This document shows, piece after piece, positions 1 through 7,471 of a DNA stretch of 38,175 bases; within the stretch, counting starts at the first letter, position 1, and every line of letters begins with the position of its first letter. The translations under genes and the position numbers were made by a program. Source of the stretch: Oscillospiraceae bacterium (GTDB lineage: Bacteria > Bacillota > Clostridia > Oscillospirales > JAAYXM01); assembly GCA_017421025.1 (NCBI GenBank), contig JAFQME010000030.1, forward strand, positions 1-38,175, given 5' to 3'. The notes under the pieces are model-generated. The model saw only the letters and a program-made list of their open reading frames with translations. It had not been told where the DNA came from and made no database searches.

Positions 1-134
1 ACTGGGCATTTGACGCAGTCAAGGCAATGGTAGGAAATGGCTTCATCCAGGGAAGCGATGGCAAGATCAATCCGCAGGGCAACGCAACAAGAGCAGAAGT
101 TGCAGTGTTCCTGGATCGCATCATCAATAAGTAA
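1..134 (+). CDS. C-terminal end of an SLH-domain surface protein (partial)
   Basis: The reading frame is open from the window edge (first full codon at 3) to a TAA at 132-134. The visible 43 residues include AFDAVKAMVGNGFIQG, then NPQGNATRAEVAVFLDRI, the characteristic end of an S-layer homology (SLH) domain that binds secondary cell-wall polymers. The protein therefore sits on the cell surface. The start and any enzymatic or adhesive part lie outside the window. A strong terminator follows 20 bases later, so this is the last gene of its transcript. The SLH assignment is secure; nothing can be said about the rest of the protein. Confidence 0.85.
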   Translation, partial: WAFDAVKAMVGNGFIQGSDGKINPQGNATRAEVAVFLDRIINK

Positions 135-153
135 ACACCAAGTTGTGTGTTAC

Positions 154-190
154 AAAAAGGGCTGTGCCAAATTTGGCACAGCCCTTTCTT
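154..190 (+). terminator. Intrinsic terminator after the SLH gene
   Basis: A stem of GGGCTGTGCC (159-168) pairs with GGCACAGCCC (174-183) across a short AAATT loop, and is followed by TTTCTTT. It ends transcription of the upstream SLH gene. Confidence 0.9.
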
Positions 191-193
191 TGT

Positions 194-234
194 GCAAAAA
201 AAGATCTTCCGTTTTTCGAAAACGGAAGATCTTA
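194..234 (-). terminator. Intrinsic terminator of the araC-type gene
   Basis: A 15-bp perfect inverted repeat (201-215 with 219-233) is followed, reading on the minus strand, by a run of T residues at 195-200. It overlaps the last codons of the minus-strand regulator gene, and faces the terminator of the preceding plus-strand gene. Confidence 0.85.
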
Positions 235-1080
235 GCCTTTGCTGTTTTTCTTGCGCAGTTGGTTTTTATACTGAGAGGGGGTCATTCCCACCATTTGTTT
301 GAACAGGCGGGAGAGTACACGAGGTTCGCAACCGACCGAGGATGCGACATTTGCGACTGTGGCGTGCGGACTGGATAAAAGCTCGCATGCCTTTTTGATT
401 CGGAAGTGGAGCAGGTATTCTTGCGGCGACATTCCAAATTGCCTTTTAAATAAGCTGTAAAAGTAACTGCGGTTGAGACCCAAATGATTTGCAATATGCG
501 AGACCTTGAGCGGTTCGGTGTAATTATGCTCAATATACTGGACTGCGGCTTGGATATATTTACGGTTGGAAAGGTTTTTTGATGCTTCGGATGCGGCAGT
601 TGCAGTATAGAGCAGTTCACCAAAGAGCAGATAAAACTGACCGGTTTGGGTCAAATCAAAGGCATCCATGGTGTGGGGAGTGGTGATGATGCTGCTTAAA
701 TGCGAATATACCACAGACGAGAGTTGGTCAGAAAATACAGGGTACTGCTCGGAGACTCCGATTTTCTCAAACAACTCCGGCCCGTTTGGACTTTTAAATG
801 CAATCCACATCAATCCCCACGGGTCATCTGCAGAAGAGTGCTCAATCATAACAGAGTTGGGGAACGAGAAAAACGCTTGACCTGCATGGATGGGGAACGG
901 TCGTCCGTTGAGGGTGAAGATGCCTTTTCCGCGAGTACAGTATTGAATGAGAAAGACGTCTCGCAAGAGGGGACCGAATTGGTAGTCAGCGGGAAGCGGA
1001 TCATCATAGCCGCAAAAAATATCCGACACGGAAAAAACTGCGTTGTCCCGGCTCGGAAGCGGCGCACGGGAAGTAAACAT
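232..1080 (-). CDS. AraC-family transcriptional regulator
   Basis: The 282-residue protein has the usual AraC two-part build. An N-terminal cupin-like sensing domain (about residues 20-150, with GKGIFTLNGRPFPIHAGQAF) is followed by two helix-turn-helix motifs (about residues 180-275, with VSHIANHLGLNRSYFYSLFK and VANVASSVGCEPRVLSRLFK). The signature ending GMTPSQYKNQLR is intact. The start ATG (1078-1080) follows GGGGTGA and a good promoter. It diverges from the Gfo/Idh gene. AraC regulators of this length usually sense a sugar or sugar derivative and activate a neighbouring operon, so the Gfo/Idh-mutY transcript is the obvious target. The ligand is not visible from sequence. Confidence 0.92.
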   Translation of the reverse strand: MFTSRAPLPSRDNAVFSVSDIFCGYDDPLPADYQFGPLLRDVFLIQYCTRGKGIFTLNGRPFPIHAGQAFFSFPNSVMIEHSSADDPWGLMWIAFKSPNGPELFEKIGVSEQYPVFSDQLSSVVYSHLSSIITTPHTMDAFDLTQTGQFYLLFGELLYTATAASEASKNLSNRKYIQAAVQYIEHNYTEPLKVSHIANHLGLNRSYFYSLFKRQFGMSPQEYLLHFRIKKACELLSSPHATVANVASSVGCEPRVLSRLFKQMVGMTPSQYKNQLRKKNSKG

Positions 1081-1114
1081 TTCGTCTCACCCCAATCGTG
1101 TTGTTTGTGCTCTC

Positions 1115-1143
1115 ATTCTAACATTCTGAGATATTTTTGTCAA
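1115..1143 (-). promoter_or_regulatory. Sigma-A-type promoter of the araC-type gene
   Basis: On the minus strand TTGACA (1138-1143) and TAGAAT (1115-1120) are separated by exactly 17 bases. They lie 35 bases upstream of the start codon. This is a near-consensus vegetative promoter. Confidence 0.75.
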
Positions 1144-1319
1144 CCTAAGAAAGAAAATGCGGTATTTATTACCGATTTCTTCAGTTTGTGGAAAAAATAA
1201 AAAAACAACATTTTGTGCGTAAAAATAAAAAAAGAACTAACATTCATGTATGGCGAAAATTGCCGTGTGCGTGTATGATAATGATAGTGGAATACTGTAT
1301 CAGACAGGAGGAAATTTTA

Positions 1320-2378
1320 ATGGAAAAATTGAAAATCGGTATGGTGGGTGGATCCCGTGCAACCTCTTACGGCAGCGTGTTTTCCAACAACCCGAAAACC
1401 GAAGTTGTCGCATTGTGCGAAGTTGATGAGGAAAAACTTGCGGAAAACGGCAAGAGCTTTGAACTGCCGGACAGTGCGCTTTACACTTCATATGAAGATC
1501 TTTTGAATGCAGACATTGATGTCGTGGTGCTGGGCACTCCGATTCCACTTCATGCAGATCAGGTGGTCAAGGCATTGGAAGCGAAAAAACACGTTTTGAG
1601 TGAAGTCACTGCGGCTGACACAGTGGAGAATTGCTCTAAGATCGTGGACGCTGTTCGCAAGGCAAAGACCAAGTACATGCTTGCAGAAAACTGCGTATTT
1701 ATGGACTTCAGCCTGCAGTGGAAGAAGTGGATTGATGCAGGTCGCATCGGTACCCCGTTCTATGCAGAGGCAGACTATGTACATGAAATCCGTCATCTGG
1801 TCGAGGATAAGTGGCGTGCAAACCGTGCTCCGATGCACTATTGCTCACATTCGCTCGGTCCGCTGCTTTATTGGATGGATGATTATGTTGTCCGTGCAAC
1901 CGCATCGGGCAAGCATCACAGCCTGACCCCGGAGACCGACGGCAATATCGATGTTCAGGTTGCTTTGTTTGAAACCGCAAAGGGCGCAACCATCAAGGTG
2001 CTCCGCAGCTCGGTCGCACTCCGTGAGCCGGGGCTGTGCACTTACAGCATCATGGGTGACAAGGGCTTTTTGGAAAGCGGTCGCCATGGCTATGACAACA
2101 TCGGCCTGCGCTATTTTGACGGCCTGGATGATAAAAAGCAAGAGACTCGCATCGCAGTGAGTGCATCCGATATTGAAGCACCGCCTGAAGCAAGACTCGG
2201 CGGTCACGGTACCAGTGAGTATTACCTCGCACAGGACTTCCTCAATGCGATTGAGTTTGACTTGACTCCGACTCTCGACGTCGTCCGTGCGATGGATATG
2301 ACTGTTCCGGGGCTGATTGCACATGAGGCTGCCATGAAGGGCGGCGTGTGGATGGATGTCCCGCGTATCACCGACTAA
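1320..2378 (+). CDS. Gfo/Idh/MocA-family protein, GH109-like
   Basis: This 352-residue protein starts at the ATG placed 7 bases after AGGAGG; upstream in-frame codons lack any ribosome binding site. It opens with a Rossmann strand and dinucleotide loop (KIGMVGGSRATSYGS, residues 4-18) and continues with the C-terminal alpha/beta domain of the family. The EKP motif that carries the usual lysine is replaced by SEVTA near residue 97. Later motifs (LAENCVFM, AEADYVHEIRHL, MHYCSHSLGPLLYWM) recall family GH109, where NAD is used for glycoside cleavage rather than net oxidation. That reading is an inference from motif memory. The stop overlaps the start of mutY (TAATG), and the divergent AraC gene is a likely regulator. 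Confidence 0.85.
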   Translation: MEKLKIGMVGGSRATSYGSVFSNNPKTEVVALCEVDEEKLAENGKSFELPDSALYTSYEDLLNADIDVVVLGTPIPLHADQVVKALEAKKHVLSEVTAADTVENCSKIVDAVRKAKTKYMLAENCVFMDFSLQWKKWIDAGRIGTPFYAEADYVHEIRHLVEDKWRANRAPMHYCSHSLGPLLYWMDDYVVRATASGKHHSLTPETDGNIDVQVALFETAKGATIKVLRSSVALREPGLCTYSIMGDKGFLESGRHGYDNIGLRYFDGLDDKKQETRIAVSASDIEAPPEARLGGHGTSEYYLAQDFLNAIEFDLTPTLDVVRAMDMTVPGLIAHEAAMKGGVWMDVPRITD

Positions 2379-3439
2379 TGAAGTTTGAACTTCAAACCAC
2401 GCTGTCGGATGCGGAGGTTGTATTCCGCATCCGGCAACTGCCGACACCGCTTCTCCGTTGGTATCATGAGAATCGCAGGATTTTGCCATGGCGTGAAGAG
2501 GTGAGTCCGTATCGGGTTTGGGTATCTGAGATTATGCTGCAGCAAACCCGTGTGCGAGCGGCAATTCCGTATTATGAGCGGTTTTTGAAAGAACTCCCCA
2601 CGATCCAAGACCTTGCGGAAGCGGATGACGATTTGCTGAAAAAGCTTTGGGAGGGCTTGGGTTATTACAGCCGTGTGCGTAATCTCAAAGCGGCGGCGGT
2701 GAAGGTGATGGAGGAGTTTGGCGGAGAACTGCCCGCAGATTACAAACGTTTGCAGACATTACCCGGAATCGGGGAATATACCGCCGGTGCAATCGGCTCG
2801 ATTGCATTCGGGCTCAAAGTCCCGGTGGTGGACGGCAACGTTCTTCGTGTCTTTTCCCGAATCTTTGCAAGTCATCTGGATATCATGCGGCCGCAGAGCA
2901 AAACCGAGTTTACCCGACTGGCGCAGGAAATGCTCCCGGAGGAGACCGGGGATTTCAATCAGTCGCTCATGGAACTGGGTGCTACCGTGTGTGTGCCAAA
3001 CGGCGCACCGCTGTGTGAGGTTTGTCCGGTGCGTGACCTTTGTGCGGCGTATGGGACCCCGCTTGCCGAGACCTTGCCGGTCAAAACCGAAAAGGCGGCT
3101 CGGATCAAAAAAGAGTACACCGTATTGGTGTATCGCTGTGGAGATCGGTATTTGGTACAGAAACGTCCGGAAAGCGGACTCCTGGCAGGAATGTGGGAGT
3201 TTGTGATGAAAGACGGGCATCTTACCGAAACGCAGGTGGAAACACTGACCGGCGGAGTGGTAACCAAACTTGGAAAATCCAAGCATATCTTCACTCATGT
3301 GGAGTGGCACATGGTGGGGTATCTTGTCTGTGTTGACACGGCAGACCAAGGCGTTTGGGCAACCACCGAGGAGTTGCGGGAGACGTTTGCAATTCCTGCC
3401 GCATTCCGCAAATACCGTGATGCGATTTTCACGGAATAA
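2378..3439 (+). CDS. mutY: A/G-specific adenine glycosylase MutY
   Basis: MutY removes adenine mispaired with 8-oxoguanine in base-excision repair. The 353-residue protein has the catalytic Glu in SEIMLQQTRV (E51), the helix-hairpin-helix LPGIGEYTAGAIG (residues 128-140), and the catalytic Asp in VVDGNVLRV (D152). Four cysteines for the [4Fe-4S] cluster are at about 205, 213, 216 and 222, spaced C-X7-C-X2-C-X5-C, one residue longer in the first gap than in E. coli. A NUDIX-like C-terminal domain (about 240-353) follows. The chosen ATG overlaps the stop of the upstream gene and has no clear ribosome binding site, so translation is probably coupled; an in-frame ATG at 2348 is less likely. Pairing with a Gfo/Idh gene is unusual. 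Confidence 0.95.
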   Translation: MKFELQTTLSDAEVVFRIRQLPTPLLRWYHENRRILPWREEVSPYRVWVSEIMLQQTRVRAAIPYYERFLKELPTIQDLAEADDDLLKKLWEGLGYYSRVRNLKAAAVKVMEEFGGELPADYKRLQTLPGIGEYTAGAIGSIAFGLKVPVVDGNVLRVFSRIFASHLDIMRPQSKTEFTRLAQEMLPEETGDFNQSLMELGATVCVPNGAPLCEVCPVRDLCAAYGTPLAETLPVKTEKAARIKKEYTVLVYRCGDRYLVQKRPESGLLAGMWEFVMKDGHLTETQVETLTGGVVTKLGKSKHIFTHVEWHMVGYLVCVDTADQGVWATTEELRETFAIPAAFRKYRDAIFTE

Positions 3440-3442
3440 CAG

Positions 3443-3471
3443 TTGCAATTTTTTGCGATTGGTGGTATCAT
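3443..3471 (+). promoter_or_regulatory. Promoter of the first solute-binding lipoprotein gene
   Basis: TTGCAA (3443-3448), a 17-base spacer and TATCAT (3466-3471) preceded by an extended -10 TGG. It starts four bases after the mutY stop codon, so the lipoprotein gene is transcribed separately. Confidence 0.7.
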
Positions 3472-3523
3472 AATAAACACGGAGAAAAATTTCTTTCGTG
3501 TAAATTTTAAGGAGGGAAAACCA

Positions 3524-5092
3524 ATGAAAAACATGACACTCAAGCGCGGCTTGGCTCTCGTTTTGGCTCTGGTAATGATGCTTGCTATGGCAGCATGTAC
3601 CCCGGCTTCCAATGAGGGCGAAGAAGTCGCAACTGCAGACGGCAAGGTTCTTGGCGCAAATGACGAACTTTCCATCGTTGTTGGCTCCCACGCATCCTGG
3701 CCGTATGACGCAACCTGGAAGTATTGGGCATACTTCAAAGAAGCAGTCGGTGGCAAGATCGACGTTTCTGCTATCTCCGGTACCGAGTTTGACACCAAGG
3801 TCAACCTGATGATGACCTCTCAGGAAACTCTTCCGGATCTGCTCCATATCTCAAACAAGACCGCAGTCAACAACCATGCTACTTCCGGTGCATTCATCTC
3901 CATCGATGACAACATCGATAAGATGCCGAACTACACCAAGTTCATGAATTCTTTGGACAAGACTGTTGCTGACGAACTCGTTGCACAGCGTGTTTCCGGC
4001 GACGGCAAGCTCTACTTTGCTCCGGTTTACGGCTCTCAGGCAGCAATGAACTTCCGTATTTGGATGTACCGTAAGGACATCTTTGAGAAGAACGGCCTGA
4101 CCGCTCCGACCAACCTCGACGAAATGTACGAAGTTGCAAAGAAACTCAAAGAAATCTATCCGGATTCCTATCCGCTTTGCTTCCGCTCCGGTCTCGGTCA
4201 GTTTGACATCATCGGCTCCACCTGGAAGAACGACTTCTACCGTGGCGCATACTATGATTTCCAGACCAATGAATGGAAGTTCGGTGGCACCACCGACACC
4301 ATGAAGGAAATGGTCCTCTTCTTCAAGAAGCTCAAAGACGAAGGCCTTGTTCCGCCTGACTTCCTCACCATCACCACCGGTAGCTGGGAAGAACTCGTTT
4401 CCAACGACAAGGCATTTATGATGCCGGAATACCTGGTTCGTATCACCTACTTCAACGTTCCGAACCAGCAGCGCAACCCGGACTATGAGTGGGCTGCAAT
4501 GGCTCCTCCGTCCCTCAATGCACAGTCTGACCATCACAAGATTGCAAAGGTTAACCTTGACATGACCGGTTTCGTTGTTCCGAATACCGGCAAGAAGGAT
4601 CGCATTGAAAATGCAATCAAGGTCCTCGACTGGATGTACTCCGATGAAGCTGTCGAACTCCTCTCTTGGGGTAAGGAAGGTGAAACCTACTTCGTCAACG
4701 AAGCTGGCGAGAAGGAATTCATCAAGGACGGCGACAAGACTCCGCAGCTCCTGTACGGTGCAACCACCTACGGTCTGTATCAGGTCATCGAAGAAGCAGC
4801 ATTCAACCAGGTTGTTGCTGCAGGTTCCGAAATCGATCCGGAAATGGCTACCTGGACCGAAGACCATGCAAACCCGACTCTCTACCTGTCCTTTAACGAT
4901 GATGAGTCCGCTAAGTTCAACGAACTGCACATGGCGATCACTTCTTACTCTGATGAAATGATCTCCAAGTTCATTAACGGCGACCTCTCCATGGATAAGT
5001 GGGGCGAGTACGTTGATCAGATGAACAAGCTGGGTGTTGAAGAGTACCTCGATCTCTACGAAGGCGCTCATAACCGTACCCTCGGCAAGTAA
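3524..5092 (+). CDS. Extracellular solute-binding lipoprotein, copy 1
   Basis: This 522-residue protein starts after AAGGAGGG. It has a lipoprotein signal (basic n-region, hydrophobic core, then LAMAACTP with Cys near residue 25), so the mature protein is anchored on the outer face of the membrane. Its length and fold-typical segments (MYRKDIFEKNGLTAPTNLDE, PDYEWAAMAPP, FVVPNTGKKDRIENAIKVL) match family 1 solute-binding proteins of carbohydrate ABC importers of the LplA type. No permease or ATPase gene is adjacent. The gene uses the same favoured codons (TTC, CTC, AAG, GAC) as the ribosomal genes further along, which suggests high expression. The neighbouring copy at 5208 is clearly homologous over its whole length. 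The substrate is unknown. Confidence 0.9.
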   Translation: MKNMTLKRGLALVLALVMMLAMAACTPASNEGEEVATADGKVLGANDELSIVVGSHASWPYDATWKYWAYFKEAVGGKIDVSAISGTEFDTKVNLMMTSQETLPDLLHISNKTAVNNHATSGAFISIDDNIDKMPNYTKFMNSLDKTVADELVAQRVSGDGKLYFAPVYGSQAAMNFRIWMYRKDIFEKNGLTAPTNLDEMYEVAKKLKEIYPDSYPLCFRSGLGQFDIIGSTWKNDFYRGAYYDFQTNEWKFGGTTDTMKEMVLFFKKLKDEGLVPPDFLTITTGSWEELVSNDKAFMMPEYLVRITYFNVPNQQRNPDYEWAAMAPPSLNAQSDHHKIAKVNLDMTGFVVPNTGKKDRIENAIKVLDWMYSDEAVELLSWGKEGETYFVNEAGEKEFIKDGDKTPQLLYGATTYGLYQVIEEAAFNQVVAAGSEIDPEMATWTEDHANPTLYLSFNDDESAKFNELHMAITSYSDEMISKFINGDLSMDKWGEYVDQMNKLGVEEYLDLYEGAHNRTLGK

Positions 5093-5103
5093 GTTCTTGT
5101 ATC

Positions 5104-5145
5104 AAACCTCGGCAATCACTCGATTGCCGAGGTTTTCTTTTTTTG
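5104..5145 (+). terminator. Intrinsic terminator after lipoprotein copy 1
   Basis: A perfect 13-bp stem AACCTCGGCAATC (5105-5117) with GATTGCCGAGGTT (5122-5134), a four-base loop, and a T-rich tail. Confidence 0.92.
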
Positions 5146-5146
5146 C

Positions 5147-5175
5147 TTGCCTTTTTATGAATCTGGTGTTAATAT
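5147..5175 (+). promoter_or_regulatory. Promoter of the second solute-binding lipoprotein gene
   Basis: TTGCCT (5147-5152), a 17-base spacer and TAATAT (5170-5175) with an upstream TGT extended -10 element. It overlaps the T tract of the preceding terminator, so copy 2 has its own promoter. Confidence 0.65.
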
Positions 5176-5207
5176 AAATGTAATAACTTTTCAAGGGGTA
5201 GGTGCTG

Positions 5208-6785
5208 ATGATGAAGAATGTAACTCTAAGGCGTGGCTTGGCGCTTGCGCTTGCTTTGGTTATGGTGGTTACCTTGGCGGCATGTGCGCCGAAAGCACCG
5301 GTGCAAGAGGAACCGCCGATTGCGGATGCTCCGGATACCGTGCTTGCCCCCGAGGCAGAGCTCCGCATCACAATCCCTTCTCATGCTTCCTGGCCGTATG
5401 ATGCAAATTGGAGCTATTGGCGTTATTTCAAGGAAGCGGTCGGCGGGAAAATTTCGGTCAATGCAATTGTTGCGTCTGAGTATGCCACTAAGGTCAATTT
5501 GATGATGGCAACTCCGGATGAATTGCCGGATCTGCTTTATTTTACTGAGAAGAGTTTGGTCAACAACCATGCATCTTCAGGTGCTTATATCGCAATGGAT
5601 GACCATCTCGACGAAATGCCGAACTACACCAAGTTCCTGCAGTCGTTGGATGCTACTGTGCGGAAAGAGTTGATTATGCAGCGTGTGTCCGATGACGGCA
5701 AGGTCTATCATCCGCCGGTTTACGGCTCTCAGGCAGCGATGAACTTTCGTACTTGGATGTACCGCAAGGATGTTTTTGAGAAAAACGGACTGGAAGTTCC
5801 CACTGATTTGGATGAGTTGTATACCGTTTGTAAAAAGCTGAAAGAACTCTATCCGGATTCTTATCCGCTTTGTTTCCGCACCGGCTTGGGGCAGATTGAT
5901 ATCATGGGCCCGACTTGGGCGAATGATTTCCACATGGGTACATACTACGACTTCAAGGAAGAGGAATGGAAGTACGGCGGTGTGACCGATACCATGAAGG
6001 AAATTGTGACCTTCTTCAAGAAGATGAAAGACGAAGGTCTTGTCCCGCCTGATTTCCAAACCATCACCACCGGCAGCTGGGAAGAACTGATTTCTACCGA
6101 CCGTGGCTTTATCATGGTGGATTATTTGGTTCGCATCACCTACTTCAATGTCCCGAATCAGCAGAGAAACCCGGACTATGAATGGGCTGCAATGGCGCCT
6201 CCTGCAAAGGACGCAACCTCGAGTCACCACAAAATTGCAAAAGTCAACTTGGATCAGACCGGCTATGTCGTTCCGAATACCGGCCGTGAAGAGGGGATCA
6301 AAAACGCGATCAAGGTTCTCGACTGGATGTACTCTGACGAAGCGGTCGAACTCCTCTCCTGGGGTAAGGAGGGCGAAACCTACCGAGTAAATGAATTGGG
6401 TGAAAAAGAGATCATTGTCGAGGGCGACAAAACTGCGCAGCTGCTCTACGGCGTTACTACCTATGGCCTGTATCAGGTCATCGAAGAAGCCGCATTTAAT
6501 CAAGTAATTGCAGCAGGCTCTGAAATTGATCCGGTTATGCAGACCTGGACCGAGAATCATGCAAATCCGGTTCTCTATCTGTCTTTGACCGATGAGGAAA
6601 AAGAGGTCATCAATATGTATGCCAGTGCAATTGATACCTATGTGCAGGAGAATATTGCGCACTTTATCGACGGCACCAAGAGTTTGGATGAGTGGGATGA
6701 CTATCTTGCCGGCGCAGAGGATTTGGGCATTGACAAGATGCTTACGGTTTACAAACAAGCAAATGACCGCACCATGAAGAAATAA
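5208..6785 (+). CDS. Extracellular solute-binding lipoprotein, copy 2
   Basis: A 525-residue paralogue of the preceding lipoprotein, aligning from the signal peptide (KNVTLRRGLALALALVM) to the final residues (NDRTMKK versus HNRTLGK) without large gaps. By eye about two thirds or more of positions are identical. The lipobox is TLAACAP. ATG 5208 lies nine bases after AAGGGG; the next codon, ATG 5211, is the alternative and matches the start of copy 1. Unlike copy 1 the codons are mixed (more TTG, TTT, AAA, GAT), suggesting lower expression. It has its own promoter and terminator. It probably binds a related carbohydrate, but neither substrate nor partner permease can be read from this window. 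Confidence 0.9.
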   Translation: MMKNVTLRRGLALALALVMVVTLAACAPKAPVQEEPPIADAPDTVLAPEAELRITIPSHASWPYDANWSYWRYFKEAVGGKISVNAIVASEYATKVNLMMATPDELPDLLYFTEKSLVNNHASSGAYIAMDDHLDEMPNYTKFLQSLDATVRKELIMQRVSDDGKVYHPPVYGSQAAMNFRTWMYRKDVFEKNGLEVPTDLDELYTVCKKLKELYPDSYPLCFRTGLGQIDIMGPTWANDFHMGTYYDFKEEEWKYGGVTDTMKEIVTFFKKMKDEGLVPPDFQTITTGSWEELISTDRGFIMVDYLVRITYFNVPNQQRNPDYEWAAMAPPAKDATSSHHKIAKVNLDQTGYVVPNTGREEGIKNAIKVLDWMYSDEAVELLSWGKEGETYRVNELGEKEIIVEGDKTAQLLYGVTTYGLYQVIEEAAFNQVIAAGSEIDPVMQTWTENHANPVLYLSLTDEEKEVINMYASAIDTYVQENIAHFIDGTKSLDEWDDYLAGAEDLGIDKMLTVYKQANDRTMKK

Positions 6786-6789
6786 AAAA

Positions 6790-6830
6790 GACCGGGTGGG
6801 AGAGGAATCTCTCCCACCCGCCTTGTAAAA
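6790..6830 (+). terminator. Terminator-like hairpin after lipoprotein copy 2
   Basis: A perfect 12-bp stem CGGGTGGGAGAG (6793-6804) with CTCTCCCACCCG (6809-6820) and a GAAT loop. The tail (CCTTGT) is poor in T, so termination may be incomplete or rely on the stable stem. Confidence 0.65.
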
Positions 6831-6838
6831 TACCCCCT

Positions 6839-6867
6839 TTACAATTCCGAATTTTTTGTGGTATAAT
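6839..6867 (+). promoter_or_regulatory. Promoter of tRNA-Ala
   Basis: TTACAA (6839-6844), a 17-base spacer and a consensus TATAAT (6862-6867) preceded by TGG (extended -10). Transcription would begin just ahead of the tRNA at 6882. Confidence 0.75.
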
Positions 6868-6881
6868 GACTATATTGTTTT

Positions 6882-6957
6882 GGGCCCGTAGCTCAGCTGG
6901 GAGAGCGCGGCGTTCGCAATGCCGAGGTCATGGGTTCGATCCCCACCGGGTCCACCA
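6882..6957 (+). tRNA. tRNA-Ala (anticodon CGC)
   Basis: The 76 bases fold into a full cloverleaf. The acceptor stem GGGCCCG/CGGGTCC contains the G3-U70 pair that identifies alanine tRNAs. The D-arm is GCTC/GAGC, and the anticodon stem CGGCG/TGCCG has loop TTCGCAA and anticodon CGC, reading GCG. The T-loop TTCGATC is normal, although the outermost T-stem pair is A-C. The CCA end is encoded (6955-6957). A promoter precedes it and a terminator starts directly at its 3' end. The tandem repeats downstream carry degenerate copies of its T-arm. Confidence 0.97.
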
Positions 6958-6997
6958 AAAAGAAACAGACGGTCAACGACCGTCTGTTTCTTTTTGA
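6957..6997 (+). terminator. Intrinsic terminator of tRNA-Ala
   Basis: An 18-bp perfect stem (6957-6974 with 6978-6995) around an AAC loop, with A and T runs at its base, begins at the CCA end. The right arm GTCTGTTTCTTTTTGATTTG recurs, slightly altered, in both downstream repeats and again in the terminator at 8514. Confidence 0.9.
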
Positions 6998-7090
6998 TTT
7001 GATCGGGAGGGATCGAACAGCACGTCCCACGAAGGGGGGCACAAACAGTCCGGTGGACTGTTTGTGAGTGCGCGGGTAGATCCCCACCAG
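6973..7090 (+). repeat. Tandem structured repeat, unit A (118 bp)
   Basis: This unit starts inside the tRNA terminator (TCAACGACCG) and ends with GGGTAGATCCCCACC, a degenerate copy of the tRNA T-arm GGGTTCGATCCCCACC. Inside, AGGGATCGA near the left and TAGATCCCC at the right can pair. Between them lies a hairpin ACAAACAGTCC/GGACTGTTTGT. It is the most diverged of the three copies in its central part. Confidence 0.8.
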
Positions 7091-7203
7091 TCAACGATCG
7101 TCTGTTTCTTTTTGATTTGATCGGAGGGATCGAAAAGGGCGGCGCAAAGCGCAAAAAGGCTTCCGGTGGAAGGCTTTTTAGCCCGTGGGTAGATCCCCAC
7201 CGA
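7091..7203 (+). repeat. Tandem structured repeat, unit B (113 bp)
   Basis: This unit begins TCAACGATCGTCTGTTTC, carries GGGCGGCGCAAAGCGC and an imperfect hairpin AAAAAGGCTTCC/GGAAGGCTTTTT, and ends GGGTAGATCCCCACC. It lacks the left arm of the tRNA terminator, so it cannot form that stem by itself. Confidence 0.85.
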
Positions 7204-7317
7204 TCAACGATCGTCTGTTTCTTTTTGATTTGATTGAGAGGGATCGAAAAGGGCGGCGCAAAGCGCAAAAAGGCTTCCGGTGGAAGGCTTTTTAGCCCGT
7301 GGGTAGATCCCCACTGA
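7204..7317 (+). repeat. Tandem structured repeat, unit C (114 bp)
   Basis: Nearly identical to unit B; the visible differences are confined to GATTGAGAGGG versus GATCGGAGGG and the last few bases. The near identity suggests recent duplication or active homogenisation. The array stops abruptly at about 7317. Confidence 0.85.
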
Positions 7318-7382
7318 TGAAAACGACAAAGCGCTTATTTTCTCCGTTAACACCACCCAACATCAGAATAATGCTATTGTTT

Positions 7383-7411
7383 GCCGTCACTTTGTGGCGG
7401 TTTTCTTTTTT
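7383..7411 (+). terminator. Isolated terminator hairpin
   Basis: CCGTCAC (7384-7390) pairs with GTGGCGG (7394-7400) around a TTT loop, one G-T pair included, and is followed by TTTTCTTTTTT. No gene of its own precedes it. It would stop any transcript leaving the repeat array. The sequence between 7318 and 7382 holds nothing else recognisable. Confidence 0.7.
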
Positions 7412-7436
7412 GTGCGTTTTGATTTTGAAGTTTTTC

Positions 7437-7465
7437 TTGATAAAAAACAAAAAATGTTGTATCAT
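7437..7465 (+). promoter_or_regulatory. Orphan promoter upstream of a gene-free transcript
   Basis: TTGATA (7437-7442), a 17-base spacer and TATCAT (7460-7465). Transcription from about 7472 would run to the terminator at 7657-7687 without crossing a convincing gene. Confidence 0.55.
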
Positions 7466-7471
7466 AATTAT

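Noticed and set aside
1187..1195. Single DnaA-box-like TGTGGAAAA ahead of the Gfo/Idh gene
   Set aside because: An isolated near-match is expected by chance; no cluster is present.
3851..5071. Long minus-strand frames opposite the two solute-binding lipoproteins
   Set aside because: They are antisense shadows produced by codon bias; the plus-strand frames have signal peptides, binding sites and promoters.
6870..7268. Open minus-strand frames through the tRNA and repeats, including a GDRTHDL-type segment
   Set aside because: They are the antisense translation of the tRNA-Ala gene and repeat units, a well-known false protein; no start signal or codon bias supports them.
6973..7317. CRISPR array
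   Set aside because: The units are directly abutting ~115-bp copies with no short repeat/unique spacer pattern and no cas genes.
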